Source of the DNA: Diadema setosum
Lineage: Eukaryota > Echinodermata > Echinoidea > Diadematoida > Diadematidae
Direction of reading: 5' to 3'
NCBI RefSeq assembly: GCF_964275005.1
Contig: NC_092702.1
Coordinates: 2,548,501-2,612,500, forward strand
Length of the DNA stretch: 64,000 nt
Under the pieces are notes generated by a model. It saw only the letters and a list, made by a program, of their open reading frames with translations, had not been told where the DNA came from and did not search any database. Of the stretch, positions 13,683 through 26,766 are shown one piece after another; position 1 is the stretch's first letter; each line of letters begins with the position of its first letter. Made by a program: the position numbers and the translations under genes.

Positions 13683-15263
13683 CAAATGTTCAGTGAAAAC
13701 AATGACTGCATCAACCTTTTCTGTAGTAAGCATTTCTGGTAAATTGATCATGAATGCATTATGCTTAGCTCAATATCAACATATGCATCAAGTTTATGGG
13801 ATTACACTTGTATAATTCAACACGAATACATGTAATACTTTCCCTTACTTTGCAGACACCCACACACACACACACCAACATTCGCACAAACAAGTCCTGC
13901 AAAGCATTATAAGTAATGTAACACTCTACACTTCACAATCAAAAACCTGCTGCATAATACTCTTGTTTCATGACATAAATGAAAATCAAATACATGCATA
14001 CTTCATCTATCACATTTAACTTGTATCTTTTTGTTTGAACCTAGTTTTTATTCAAAAGGGAAAGGCCCACAATTGCTAAGTATGCAGAAGAAGTGATTGC
14101 ATATAACTAAGTGATTCTGAGAATATAATCATCAATGCCATGACCCTCAACAAGATTGATTATAGTCATTGCATCCTGTAATAAGACTAACATGCCATCA
14201 AGACTACTAATAGAAATAACGTGTATGTGATATCAAATGGTTGGAGACAAGACCTTGGTTTTATTTTAATGAACACTTCAATGGCGTCCAATTACAGGAA
14301 AGAATGCTGACCTCTTTACATGCATTTATAGTGACAACAAAACAACAACAACCACACAGACATGAGTTGACATACAATCTGTTTGTAGAAATGATGATGT
14401 GGTTTTATGCCAAATGCTTATTTCACCCTCACTTCCTCCTACACACGATTGATACCACATCCTCTTAGAAGAGATAATTCTTAAGAAAAGCAAAATCAAC
14501 TGAGTATGCCAAATTCTCACATTTCACCCAGAGGAAGGCTAGGCCAAGTAAATAAGCTTGCAGGCATGTCACTTAAAGGCCCCCCTGAGGACATCCAATT
14601 CTGCTTCTGGGTCCAAGATAAATTCTGCAGATGTCAATAAGTCTTCATATCACAAGGTCTGGAATTATTTGATTGATACATGCAGCAATTAATTTGTCAT
14701 TTAGCTGCACCTGCTAAGCTCCACTCCTATTAAAAAAAAAAAAAATAATAATTCTTGCCTTTTGTGACATCATAAACAGTAAAGTCTGGTGAAATAAGTT
14801 TAACAATACCTTTATGGTAGGCAACTTGCTACAACCATGTGCACCAGCTCACAATAGCAAGACAAGTTTCATAAAATATATTTCCATTTCTTTTCTTCCT
14901 GTACTCTCAATCCTTGAACATTTTCCACGGAGCAATAACTGTTACAATAGTAAGATTCTGAGGTGTTGTTCTGTGAGACCTGTCTTGTCATAGTGAGTTT
15001 GTGCATTTGTACAGTTGTAGTTGAGTTGTACAACATTAGGTATTGTGATGCTTATTTCACCTGACTTTATTGTTGATGACACCACAAAAGATAAGATTAT
15101 CATTGTTTTAGGGGCAGAACTTAGTGGGTGCTGAAGAAATAACATAGAATGATTGAACATTTGTGATACATACAATGTATTTTGATGAAGAAAAAAAATC
15201 AAGAAATTGCCATTTGTAGACTTATACAAGTAGCAGTCAACATGTAATGGCTGTCAAGGGACC

Positions 15264-15659
15264 TTCAAGGGATGGTATAGTATTGGTTAATATGGGGGAA
15301 TAAGATGTTAACTTTTTGTGAGATAATAGGAAACCTCTTGTGAAACATGAAATAGCATACAATTCTAAGAGGAATACAAAGTTCATTTGATGAAAATCGG
15401 TTCAGAAATGGCTGAGATATCCAAAAACAAATTACTGTAAAACAAAGTGATCCTAATAAAAGGTGGGTCCCACCTTTCATTAGGACCTCTTTGTTTTTGG
15501 ATATCTCAGCCATTTCAAAACCAATTATCAACAAACAAACTTTGAATTCCTCTTTGAATTGTACGCTATTTCATATTTCATAAGAGGTTTCCCATTATCT
15601 CACCAACAAGTTTTAAATACCAGAAGCCCCATCTCAACCACAACTATACCATCCCTTTA
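15264..15659. mobile_element. Palindromic TTAA MITE, copy 4
   Basis: It runs from TTCAAGGGATGGTATAG to CTATACCATCCCTTTAG. The centre AAAGGTGGGTCCCACCTTT is intact, so this copy shows the full foldback clearly; both flanking TTAA sites have single changes. Confidence 0.85.
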
Positions 15660-16521
15660 GAGGAAAGGTAAGGCCTCTTCATTACACTCATACAGCCACT
15701 CATCTATTCCATTCATCTTGCACAGAGAGACAACATAATTAATGAATAAATGGAAAATTGATATGCACTTATAATCTTACATTCTATTTACATTTACAAT
15801 GTACTTAAATACAAAATATGAAACTCTGTATCAAGGTGAAGCATGTTCAAGTGGTAGATTTACAAAAATTTACAAGGTGAATTCTATTCTATGGAGAACA
15901 AAGAATACATGTATTCATCACGAGGTACTTCAGTTAATTGAAGTAGACTTTTCTTTACACATTATATAAGTACCATGCCCTACTGACCAATACAATGAAT
16001 ATGTACTACAGTCAACCTCCAATAAATAAGTCAACTATTGTACATTGACACGCCAGGTGAATGGTATCAACTTATATTTGGTTTACATGCAAGTTCAATA
16101 TCATGTGAACAGTGGTCCCAATATCTTCATCCCCCCCCCCCCCCCTGCTTGCTGGGTATGTCCTCTTGAATTTCTAAATTGTACAACCCTACACTACACA
16201 TACAGACTGTATGATATCAATGATTTTCCACATCAGAGGGATATCTAATAAATGCAGTGTAGTCTGTACATGATCATAATACATTCCTTCCTTGGGATAA
16301 AACTTATTTCCAGGTAATGGCTCTCCTAAACAGTCTTGGTAACATCACTTCCACCTTTATTATTTCCCTACAGGTTTACAACCTGTGTATCCAAAACAAC
16401 TCAAATTCAACTTGCTTGTTAAAGACACTAACTGTTTCTCAGTTTACAAGTTAAAGGGATACAAACAATAAAGATATGTGGATAGAGTGCATGCAGCAAT
16501 ATTAGGCAAAAAAAAAAAATC

Positions 16522-16962
16522 GTTGTATTGGCATAACCCGCCCGACCCTAAAAAAAAAAAACCCGACCCTGAACTTTTCAACAACAAAAAAAAAAGGAAA
16601 TACATTGTTTTTACCAAGAGAGGGCGCGATACGGGTTTGCGAATTATCAAAAACAACAACAACAACAACAGCTGGTGTCGGAAAATGGCCGCGTAAACGG
16701 GAACACGCATGCGGTCTCCTATGGGTTCGAGTGGGGGGCCAGGGTGTTTTTCCATATGTCCAAAATATGATTCTCTTTTAATATTTGATGCTTTTAAACC
16801 GGTGATATAACAAACTTTGGATGCAACAGACCCTCTCTATCAAATGGGTTTTGTTAGATATGAGTTTTACGCGTAAAATACAGGTAGCAAAAAAAAAAAA
16901 AAAAAAAAAAAAAATCCGCCCGCCCGACCCTATTTGAAAATCTCATGTTATGCCAATACAAC
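16522..16962. mobile_element. MITE-like element with 16-bp TIRs
   Basis: Perfect terminal inverted repeats, GTTGTATTGGCATAAC and its complement, bound 441 bp. GCCCGACCCTA motifs next to long A runs lie just inside the left end and, in the same orientation, inside the right end. No coding potential is seen; the superfamily is unknown. Confidence 0.6.
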
Positions 16963-17085
16963 ATTTCTTTTTTCTTTTTTTTTTTGGGGGGGGGGGCCTT
17001 AGTACAATGTTCACACAGGTTGATTACAAGTGAATTTTGAGGAAAAGCAAACAATCCATTCAAAAAGTAGGAGTCTAGGTGTTTC

Positions 17086-17240
17086 TATTGCTGGATGAGA
17101 AGACTGCCGCAGTTTAAGATGTCACAATAGGACAGCAAGATCAGGAGAGAGAATTCAATATATAAAATTCATTTTTCTAGCACAATGAAAGAGCACTTGA
17201 CTTACCTCTTTCAGAAAGCAGGGGGAATGATATTATCCTG
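17086..17240. mobile_element. Foldback family 2, internal fragment
   Basis: GCTGGATGAGAAGACT, a TATATAAA block and CTTTCAGAAAGCAGG match, in order, inner blocks of the complete family 2 copy at 19614-20182. Both ends are missing. Confidence 0.5.
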
Positions 17241-18244
17241 AACATACAAGTATGCCAGTAACAGATCGAGGGAATGTGTATTTTTCATTAAAATGAAAAT
17301 TTACTAGACAACTTAAAAGCCAATACAGTCCACTGTTTCCATGAAAAAAAAAAGAAGAAAACATTATCTCTTTGCTTTAGATTCGTGCTGATATTCAATC
17401 ATCTCCATCAAATTAGTAAGTATTCAACGTTTTCCAAAAAGATTATTCAGGCCATTTGAACTTGATAGCATTAGTGCTTGCATATATGCCTATGAGTCAA
17501 ACTTGATTTGAAACTTATTTTTGAAAAAAGAATTGCATTCATGTCTCACAAGAGTGTAATCTTGCACGTACAAGTGTATTGACAGGTTCCATCAAGAAAA
17601 ATTATGAGGATTACAGTGACTTAAAAATGAACATTGTCAAATCAAATTATTGATATTACAGCTGTTTTGAACCTGACTACTCTTTTATTGCAGCATTGAA
17701 CGTTGTTCAGAGCCCAATGTACAAGTCAAGAGTCAGTGCAATACATTCTTGGTCGACTGAGTGAGAGCTTCATTTGCATCAGGAAAAACAAAACACAAAA
17801 CAGGAATTAATGAATTTTGTCGTGAAGATTGAAGTACAAATCAAGCCTGCATAGATTTTCTGCCCATAGCAATTTGCACTCAGTATAGATTTGGGGAAAA
17901 GCTACCATTTTATGTAAAGCAGTGACAGAACAGGTCCACATGTAGAAAAATAAAAACAGAATAAGCAATTATTTCAACAAACAATCAACTGCATCTACTA
18001 TACTCACATAGTACTCTCTTCGCAGTGATTGGATTGAGGTTGTAGACTGTAAATGTAGACGATTGAACACATACGTGTAACATTCCACTAAACTGCAGAA
18101 CTGATTGAGCCAAGAACTAAAATATTGAAATTATCATTGATGCCTTTTGTGTTATCTACACCTTTCAAGCATACCAATATCACTGAATATTGGATGTTCA
18201 TACAATTTATCATCCACTGAAGAACGAAACACATAGAGTGGCTC

Positions 18245-18466
18245 TCAGAATCCTATTCCTTGGGACTCTTCCATTATTCTTTCAGCCATCTCCTGCTCTC
18301 GGACCTTGTCCTGTGCCTCCTTCTGCATCTTCTCCATCTTCTCCAGGGTCACCGACTTCAGCGGCAGTAGTTTGGGCTTGCACAGGACCATTGCCGGCTG
18401 CTCCTCCTGATATACAAGGCCCTGCTTCGGAAGGACCTCCTTGAACACACCCTTGTTATCAGGCAT
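18245..18466 (-). CDS. BBIP1: BBSome-interacting protein 1 (BBIP1/BBIP10)
   Basis: This 73-residue protein is the smallest BBSome subunit; the family is needed for BBSome assembly, ciliary trafficking and reported microtubule effects (family knowledge). The segment EVLPKQG at residues 10-16, then [13 protein letters not shown] at 26-38 and TLEKMEKMQ at 40-48, matches the human protein almost residue for residue, followed by a charged QEMAER helix. It is one uninterrupted coding exon with an ACC before the ATG, a fair Kozak context. Some human isoforms carry an N-terminal extension not present here; this start equals the shorter form. A non-coding 5' exon upstream is likely but not located. 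Confidence 0.93.
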   Translation of the reverse strand: MPDNKGVFKEVLPKQGLVYQEEQPAMVLCKPKLLPLKSVTLEKMEKMQKEAQDKVREQEMAERIMEESQGIGF

Positions 18467-19613
18467 GGTTCAATCTCTTGTGCATGCACCTCCTAGGAAG
18501 ACACTACCACTGCCACAAGTTTACCTGTAGGTAATGTGATATCTGGTGGGCTACAAGTAGGTCTGGTGTGTCAAGTCTTGTGCTTGTCTTTAATCCAGTG
18601 AAGTGCTCTGGTAGCCTGTTTTGCGGCAGCTCAGGAGTAATTCAGGATTAACCCTTCAGTTCTCAGTCAGCTTATTGCATAGACATGCTTCATCAGGCAT
18701 GTACGTACCGGTAATCTGTTAGAGCTTTGATCATTCTTCATGCACTGTTGAGCCTAATGGGAAAAATACAGAAAAGAAAAGAAATCGAAAAAACTTAAAG
18801 GGATACCTACAGTACAATTACCCCACTAAATTTGGACCTTGAAAAATGGAAACACTGTACTAATGGGACAATATCACAGAAATAATATTACTGTAGCACT
18901 CTATTTCTTACCACTTGAAGAGACATTGGGTGAAATTTATAAACTTATTCTTGATGGAAGTTTACCGGATAAAATAGATTTATGACACAAATATTTTCAT
19001 GGTTTAATAGCAAATGACCACTGTGGCATTAGCAGTTATGGAAGCTACAAATGTACTAAGTGTCTGTATATGAAGAACTATTCAACAAATGGCCTCGATT
19101 TATTGCTGAACAAAACAATTAATAATGTAGTAGTCAGCCCGGTATGCATGCTACATCCACCAAGTCCAGCCTCTTGATGAAAGTTGTTGTCACATTTATG
19201 CACATCAATGATGATCCTTTTTGTAAGATTCTTTTTTAAGAAAAAGAAATGCTGTCAGAAGTACATGTAATCTTAACATTGAGGAATGCATTATCGGTAT
19301 ACATGTGATACGAGGATACGGAGTCGGGATAGAATCTATGTTACATATTACATTCGCAGTCAACACTACACTGTCTACAGTTTAGTTGTAAAACTGTAAT
19401 AATGTTATCAACACCCACACCAAGGTTCGACCATGCGCAAAAATCCGCTAAAATAGGAGAATTATTCATACTTCTACATGTATACAGCAGGTGGTCCAAT
19501 TTTGGGCAGCGTTGTCGTCAATAGGGCGGCTTGCATTACCATCATCAGTGCATGTTTAGACTTGGCAGATAGAATCTACACTAGATTAGAGATAGAGATT
19601 AAGACTTGAAATA

Positions 19614-20182
19614 CAAGTCCACCTTCATACATGCGGATTGAGTGAATGCAGTGACTTAACATTAGTAGAACACGTCAGTGAAAGTTTGGGGAAAATCGGA
19701 CGATCTGTTCAAAAGTTATTAATTTTTACAGTTTCTGCGCAGTCACTGCTGGATGAGAAGACTACTAACATGTATGATGTCGGTTAACAGTCACATGCGT
19801 ACAATGATATAAGAAAAATATATAAAGAGAATTTTACCAAATTTTACTTTTTGAAAAAAGTGCACATTTCCCCGACTTTATTCCCCCTTGCCTTCTGAAA
19901 GAGGTAGTCCAGTGTTCTTTTATTATGCAAGAAAAGTGAAAATATCTTGAATTTGCTTTAAATTTTCTTTATAATATATTGTTGACATCACAAGCAAGCT
20001 GTAGTAGTCTTATCATTAGGGTTCTAAGCAGTGCAGTGACTACATTGTAATAAGCAGAAACTTCAAAAATTCATAGCTTTTAAATGGTTGTCTGACTTTC
20101 CTCAAACTCTTGCTGATGTGTTCTATTAATATTGCTGCATTCACTCAATCCACATGTCAATGGAGGTGAACTTGTCCTTTAA
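19614..20182. mobile_element. Foldback family 2, full copy
   Basis: An imperfect palindrome of about 570 bp. Its left end CAAGTCCACCTTCATACATG pairs with the right end CAATGGAGGTGAACTTGTC. Inner mirrored blocks include GGATTGAGTGAATGCAG with TGCATTCACTCAATCC. No coding capacity. Confidence 0.75.
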
Positions 20183-21056
20183 CTTGTCTGTCTATACTAT
20201 AGACATAAGCCGTTGTAGTGACTAGTTCTAGACCTAGTTGTTAATGTTAGATTATAAAATTTAATCTTATTCTTTATGAAGATGATCAAATGCACTTTTT
20301 TTAACTGATGTAAAGATGAGCTGAGCTGATTATACAGAGTGAAATAGCCTGCTGTCATAAGCATCTCACAATTCGATATGTCAAGTAATACTGCAGATTT
20401 CCATTCAGTAAGAATTATATGATAGGCGCTTTAGGGGTCTAGATTCTAACGTTAGTTGTCATACGTTTAGACAACAACAGTTTCTGCAACCATTCGATAG
20501 CCCATCTTCGAACACACAAATACATACTTATGGGACTACACAAAACATCGCCAATCCTGTTGATGGACAAAACGCAGAATGTGTTCTCAGACATTAAAAT
20601 TTGAATAGGCCTACCTTGACGATTTAACCTCCTGTACGTGTAACTGCTTGTGGAAGTAAGATCGTACATTAGAACTGTTACGAATTCACGCTTTACAGCT
20701 GGGAATTCAACGTCTCTCTCCGCGTCTCATCAGCCTCCAGGAAAAACAACTGCATTAGTATTTTGTGTACGTAGGCGCGTATCTACCACATCACAGACCT
20801 ATTTATATCTGTGGTATCTGTGGTATCTACTCTGTGCAAGCAAAGGTGCAGGTAAAGTATGGAAAGCCAATTTACGAACAGAAAAGACCGGCGGACCACT
20901 GATCTCCGATGCTAAGGTAGATATCAGTGACTCCATCATCAGCAGTGATTTCATGCGCAAAACGAGAATACATGTTTTCGCAACTGATTGAAAAATTATT
21001 CTTCATGGCGCTGATAGACAACTTATTCAACGATTAGGCCTACTAGTATTCAGTAT

Positions 21057-21451
21057 TTAAAGGGATGATACAGTTTCGGTTGAGACGGGCCTTCAAGTGT
21101 CCAATGATTTTGATGAGAGATAATGAAATAACTCTTGTGATGATGACAGAGCATATAATTCTATAAGGAAATCAAAGTTTATTTGATGTAAATTGGTTGA
21201 AATGGCTGAGATAACTAAAAAAAAGCAATCTCAATAAAAGGTGGGACCCACCTTTTATCGGGATCGCCTTGTTTAACTTTGCTGTTTTTGTTATTCAGCC
21301 ATTTCAAATCAATTTTCATCAAATAAACTTTGAATTCCTCTTAGAATAATTGTATGCTCTTTAACATTTCTTAAAGTGGTTTCTTGAAAGTATCTCTCAA
21401 AAAGTTAGAAGCTGAACCCTCACCTCAACCAATACTATAGCAGCCCTTTAA
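21057..21451. mobile_element. Palindromic TTAA MITE, copy 5
   Basis: Intact TTAA flanks both sides, and the core AAAGGTGGGACCCACCTTT is retained. The arms carry the usual GAAATGGCTGAGATA block in mirrored form. Confidence 0.85.
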
Positions 21452-24140
21452 TAGCAATGATTTGGAGAAAAAAATCATGGGCATCACACTCGCATTGGAT
21501 TCTAACTTGCGATCTTCTGATTTAGACAACTTGAGACCTACTTGAACAAGCGACATCGATCGTTTGATGATTGAAGGGCAACATGTCAAACAGTTGCAAA
21601 AGTTTTTGCTTTTATATTTCGTGTAGTGTCCCATTGCCAATAATATCAGTTCAAAATGTTGAGCTACAAATGGCACTGAGATGCCATTTTAGTAGTAGAA
21701 GGGTGCAAGCATCTTTAAAAGAAACTGCTGTTTAAGTTTCCGAAAACTGATCAGTAAAGAGTCAAGATAATGATAATTTCTAAGTCGTATATGCACTTTC
21801 TCGACTAAGGTGACGACCAAAGCACATTAACACCTTCAAACTGATGCCCCCTTCCTTACTAGTATTACATGTATTGTCAAAATTATCTACATGTAGAAAT
21901 CGCAATGTGCTTTTTGGGACCTTGCGATGCTGTAATCGATACTTCTCTACCAATTAAGATGTTACAATCTATAGGCCTAACATATACAATGTTCTCCACT
22001 GATACAATTTGGAACAACGGCAACTTGTCTCTATATCCACATAAAGTATTTGAGTGAGAAGCGATCACGAACAAAAGAACAACAACAAAAAAAAACCCCA
22101 CTAAATATATCATAGATAAACCTTCAGAGCAAGTAGGCCTATACTGTATTTTCAATTCAAAATTCACTTCAAAATGATTTTATTTCCATATAAAGTAATG
22201 CAAAGTAATATACATAACGCTTACATGAGTACATAACATCAAAAGGAACTTTCAATCACGTGATTTTTAAACAAAACATAAATACAAGTATCATAATGAT
22301 ATCAACGCTGGTTTGGATAAATAAACAAGTAAGCAATATTATGGAAAAGAGGAATTCACAAGAAAAGTATAGCTTGTAAAATTTGTGAATTACTCTAGAA
22401 GGTGAGGGCTTCTCAAGATCCGTCAAGGACTCCATGTATCAAAGATTTTGATATCCTGATGTCAGGCGAAATAATCAGAAAAAAAAGACTATGACAAGGA
22501 CAAGAACAAAAATGTGGACTGGATAGACAGAAAATAAAACTAAAGACAGGCATGACTATGAAAGGGAGGGAAACAAAACAAGACAATGTCTATTTAACAT
22601 TGTATATATAATTTCTATGTATTTAACATTGTATATAGGTCAATTTTTTCATACAATCTATTTCATGTAGGTTAATTGCTGATAAAGGTGTAATGAACTT
22701 ATCAAGATCTAATACGTGTAGTAATAAGGCAATGGAAGAGGGTAATAAGAAATCTCTCCATTATGTAGGTCACCTTGTATCATGCACATGGATATAAATG
22801 GATATAAAATTATTAAAGTTTTTATTTTTTAGTTAAGCCGTGTGGCGATTGTGATATGATTTGACAATGTCCCTTCTCTCTATCATAATAATCGGTGATT
22901 AATGTTCAGGGCCTATCTTATGCTGTCATCGTAACTCCGTACTGTTGTTTGTTTACTTTGTTAACCGTGAAATCACAGAATCATGATATGTTCAGTCCCA
23001 TATATTGTAAAAGGACGGATTAGGCCTATCCTGCTCAGCCTTCTGCATTCACACTCCCAATACATGTGCCATAATTCAGTCAGATCATTTGATTCACTTT
23101 ATCCCGAGTGGTTCCCAATTGATGTGTTCTCTTATTCTTTTCTTTAATCTGCGATTACACGTATGTTCGGATGTGTACACAGTGTATATTTTATTGTCTT
23201 GAAAATAAAAAGAAATGACTGTATTTCATTTGTAATATGATATTCAATGCAGAAAATTCCCATAAATTCATTTGAATTAAATTTGGAATTTAATACAGTA
23301 AAATCAACTAAACAACTCTAAATCAAAACGTAATGTTAATAGTACATGATTGTAATACATCTGTTGCAACAAATAAAACAACATCACAAGAAGCCACGTG
23401 CATGCATTGTATACAGAACTCTGCCCCCAGTGGACTATAGCCTTGTTAACAATGCTTGTCTGCATGTTACTACAACCTGCGATGAAACACAGCAACGCAA
23501 CACTATTTACATTAATCACATGCATGTTCGTATTCCAGGAATTCTGCTTAATCTGTGGACCTGAACCACTCGAAGATGTCATCGTACATCCCATCGACTG
23601 TATTTAGGTTTGAATTGGGGTCTGACGCACAACTTGTAATGAAAGACCCTGCTGTTGCTTTAAGGATGAATCGTGAAATTTGTTGAATAGATACTCTTTG
23701 TAAAAATAAATGTGATACAGTATAATTTGTGATATACGATACAATGTAGGTCATACTGTGGTGTAGGGGGCCCATTAAATTTGAATGCATATTGGATATC
23801 ATTAAGAAAAGGTCTCTTAATCTCTTTATTTCTAAGTGCCTCAACTCCCCAGGCACTCATTTTATGTATTGAATTCCTGGGGCCTATGGCATAAAACGTT
23901 CCGCTTTGGAAAAGTCGGGTTACATTTTGACATTTTCCTGTGTTAAAGTCAATGACAGAATCATGTTTTTAACCAGAGTTTTCAGTCTTTACAGAGTTCT
24001 TCTCAGGAAAAAGTTTAAATGCAACAGGCGTCTGATCATGTATGTATATATGCCGTGTTGCGTTCTTGTTCCAATTTTATGCATGGTCAGTGATGGTCGT
24101 TTTTAGTGACGAACCAGCTGAAGACTGATGTACGTCAGGA

Positions 24141-24600
24141 GCTCGATACCCACGAGTCATACAGCCCACGAGTCGTACAGTCCGTGCACGAGCAATATAG
24201 ACACCAAGTAAACAAGGCCCATGTTTGAGCTGTACGGTCAACGAGCTAGACACTATAATAAGCGAAAAAGGCCCACGATCTCGACATCACAATGATACTA
24301 TACACGGGGCTTACTCGACTAGTGTCGATTCACAATATTTTTTCTTTGTTACAACATTGTACTGATTTTGTGTATGTAAAATATTTTGTGTTGCTGAAAA
24401 TGAATGAATGATAAATGAATGAGCTCGTGGACCTTTTTTGCTTAGTGTCGAGCTCGTGGGCCTTATTTGCTTATAGTAGGCCCTATCTAGCTCATGGGGC
24501 CTGTTTTACTTATAGTGCCTAGCTATCGACAAGAGGCTGTTTTAATTTGTGTTTATAGCTCATGGGCCGTCATAATAATGGCTCATGGGTTGTCCCCCTG
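24141..24600. repeat. Degenerate two-way array of GAGCTCGTGGGCC units
   Basis: Units of about 30-40 bp built on GAGCTCGTGGGCCTTATTTG and CTTATAGTGTC run forward from 24421 to 24600. They run in reverse complement from about 24141 to 24295, with an AT-rich spacer between. Units are diverged from one another. Confidence 0.6.
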
Positions 24601-25381
24601 AAAACAATAAGTTTTAACTTGAGGCTGAAGACCGTCCAGTACTTTTTTTTTCCATGGTCTTGAAATGAGGCATTACCCATCTAGAGTGAAAGCAGAAGGA
24701 GGAAAAGATTCTTGACAATTTCGGTTTTTTTTTTGTTTTGTTTTTTTTTTTGTTTTTTTTTAATAATTGGCTCCTTTCCCTATGGACCGTAATCATAGTC
24801 TTATGACTAGTCACCAATAGAAGACGTATTATGTAATAAAGAAAGGCCCTTATACGTGTTTATTTCATTCATGTGTGTGTGTGTGTGCTATTTTTGCTTT
24901 TGTCAATTTGACTACCCGACGAACTTCCCAGGATAAGTGGGATGGAACGTAGCTGAACACACTAAAACTCGGCGCTACTTTTATTATTATCATTTTTTTT
25001 TTTAAGTGAGGGGGGCCACTTTATGGGCACAGGAAAGTCGATTTATTTGGAGGAGGAGCCATTTTGGATGTCCCAAAATCGACTGACAAGCAAGAACAAA
25101 AAAAAAAAAAAAAGGAGGTTTAACATTTTGGGCGCCACTCTCGGGGTTAATCGGCTGACAAACAACCCCTCCCCCCCCCCCCCCTCCGAAAAAAGAGAGA
25201 AAAAGAAAAAGAAAAAAAAAGTCTTCACACTTTTTGATGCCACTCCTCTAACAGCATCGGCTGCTGACAAGCTGTATTTTCTGAAAAACAAAACAGGAAA
25301 AAAAAAAGAGGGGCCATGAGTGGTAAGAACCTATGTATAATGCACAAAAAAAAAGTATGAGGGGGGGGGATGGGAAGTCTG

Positions 25382-25770
25382 TTAAAGGGATAGTACAGTA
25401 TTGGTGGAGATGAGAATTTGGCATTTAACTTTTTGCAACATACCAAGAAAACACTTGTCATATAGTACAGAGCATACCATTTTAAGAGGAATTCAAAGTT
25501 TATTTGATGAAAATCAGGTTTGGAATGACTGAAACATCCAAAAACAAACTAAAACAAAGCGATCGTGATAAAGTGTGGGTCCCACACTTTAGTAGAATCG
25601 CTCTTTTTTGATATCTCAGCCATTTCAAAACCAATTTTCATCAAATAAATGTTGAATTCCTCACAGAATTACATGCTCTTTCATATTTCTTAAGAGGCTT
25701 CTAATTATCTCACCAAAAAATGTTAGAAACCTGAAATTAGGTCTCAACCAAAACTGTACTATCCCTTTAA
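25382..25770. mobile_element. Palindromic TTAA MITE, copy 6
   Basis: TTAAAGGGATAGTACAGTA at the left pairs with TGTACTATCCCTTTAA at the right. The centre is a variant, AGTGTGGGTCCCACACTTT: it differs from other copies yet remains self-complementary. Confidence 0.85.
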
Positions 25771-26766
25771 CTACGAAAATGCAGAATAATGTACAAATAA
25801 TTGAAAATAAAAAAAAAAACTCTTCTTTTCTTCTGACAGGGGTAACAGTGATATTGTATTAGTTGGAGAGAATTAGCTGAAATCAGTGATGTGGATGATC
25901 GCTGAGTAGCAATTATACTCGTGAGGGTCTAGGGGAAAAGAGAGCACGGTATGACAATGAAACTCCCCTTGTGCAATACCGACACATGACGAAGTATATA
26001 GGCATTCCCATCACTGTCATTGGAAAAGAAAAGCTGAAGGGTTTTAGAACCAATGCGAGAACGTTTTGCATAATTTCGTTTCTTTATCTTTTTTTTTTCT
26101 CAATCGTGTTGGATTTTTTCCCATTATCTCAGCTGGTTATTGGTTTACTCTTGATAAAGAAAGTAAAAAAAAAAAAATCGCGTATTTTAATCCTCATCGA
26201 AATAAAACATGTGACAGGTGCAATACTCCCATGGTGTGATAAGGATGACCTTGAAAAAAACAAACTCTTATTCATTATTGAAAATGGTTTGATAAAAACT
26301 GTTTTAGTCCATCAGGGGACAAAGGTCGAATGAGGACTGGCACACACACGCAGAACTCTAAAAAGGTGTCAATAGAATGGCTTGGAAACAGAAAGTGTTT
26401 TTAATGAATGACTTTATCACGTATATAAGGTGAAGGTTCCTATGGTTTCACTCTGTATGACTGCATGGGAGAAGCTGATCTTTGTCCAGACTGAAACTGA
26501 CTGACGGGAATAGCGTGGACTTCCTTGTTTTGTTGGCGATCCACAGCGTAGAGCGGTTAGCAAACAAACAGACTGTGCATGCACGAGGTGTTTGATGTTT
26601 GCACCGTGCATGACATGTTACTCGGGGTTGAACGGAAGGGTTTTCCCCTTTCGGGACGGGCGAAATCTTCGGCACTTTGAATACCACCGGCGATATTTCG
26701 CAAAGTGTACTTAAAAAGATGTTGGCGCAAACTGGTCCAGTTGCCTACGGGATCGCGGCGGAAAAC

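Larger units (their letters stand above)
12105..18244. other. Intergenic: SUPV3L1 promoter side and BBIP1 downstream side
   Basis: No coding exon was recognised. The first few hundred bases upstream of the SUPV3L1 ATG must hold its promoter and 5' UTR; I see no clear TATA box. The remainder contains three palindromic TTAA MITEs, a 441-bp TIR element, a partial second foldback element, poly-A, poly-C and CA runs, and otherwise unremarkable AT-rich DNA. Confidence 0.5.
18467..26766. other. Intergenic between BBIP1 and Rab gene 1
   Basis: BBIP1 (leftward) and Rab gene 1 (rightward) diverge from this 8.3-kb gap, so both promoters are here. I recognised no coding exon. Contents are one complete family 2 foldback, two palindromic TTAA MITEs, a degenerate two-way repeat array at 24.1-24.6 kb and homopolymer runs at 24.7-25.3 kb. 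An open frame at 20650-20991 resembles no family I know and lacks supporting splice signals. Confidence 0.5.

Noticed and set aside
20650-20991. 113-codon open frame between BBIP1 and Rab gene 1
   Set aside because: It shows no family motif, low-complexity TYLYLWYLWYLL sequence and no splice support; probably chance.
22160-22560. Possible reverse-oriented LINE or SINE tail
   Set aside because: AT-rich with no tRNA head, no RT residues and no clear tail; not supportable by eye.
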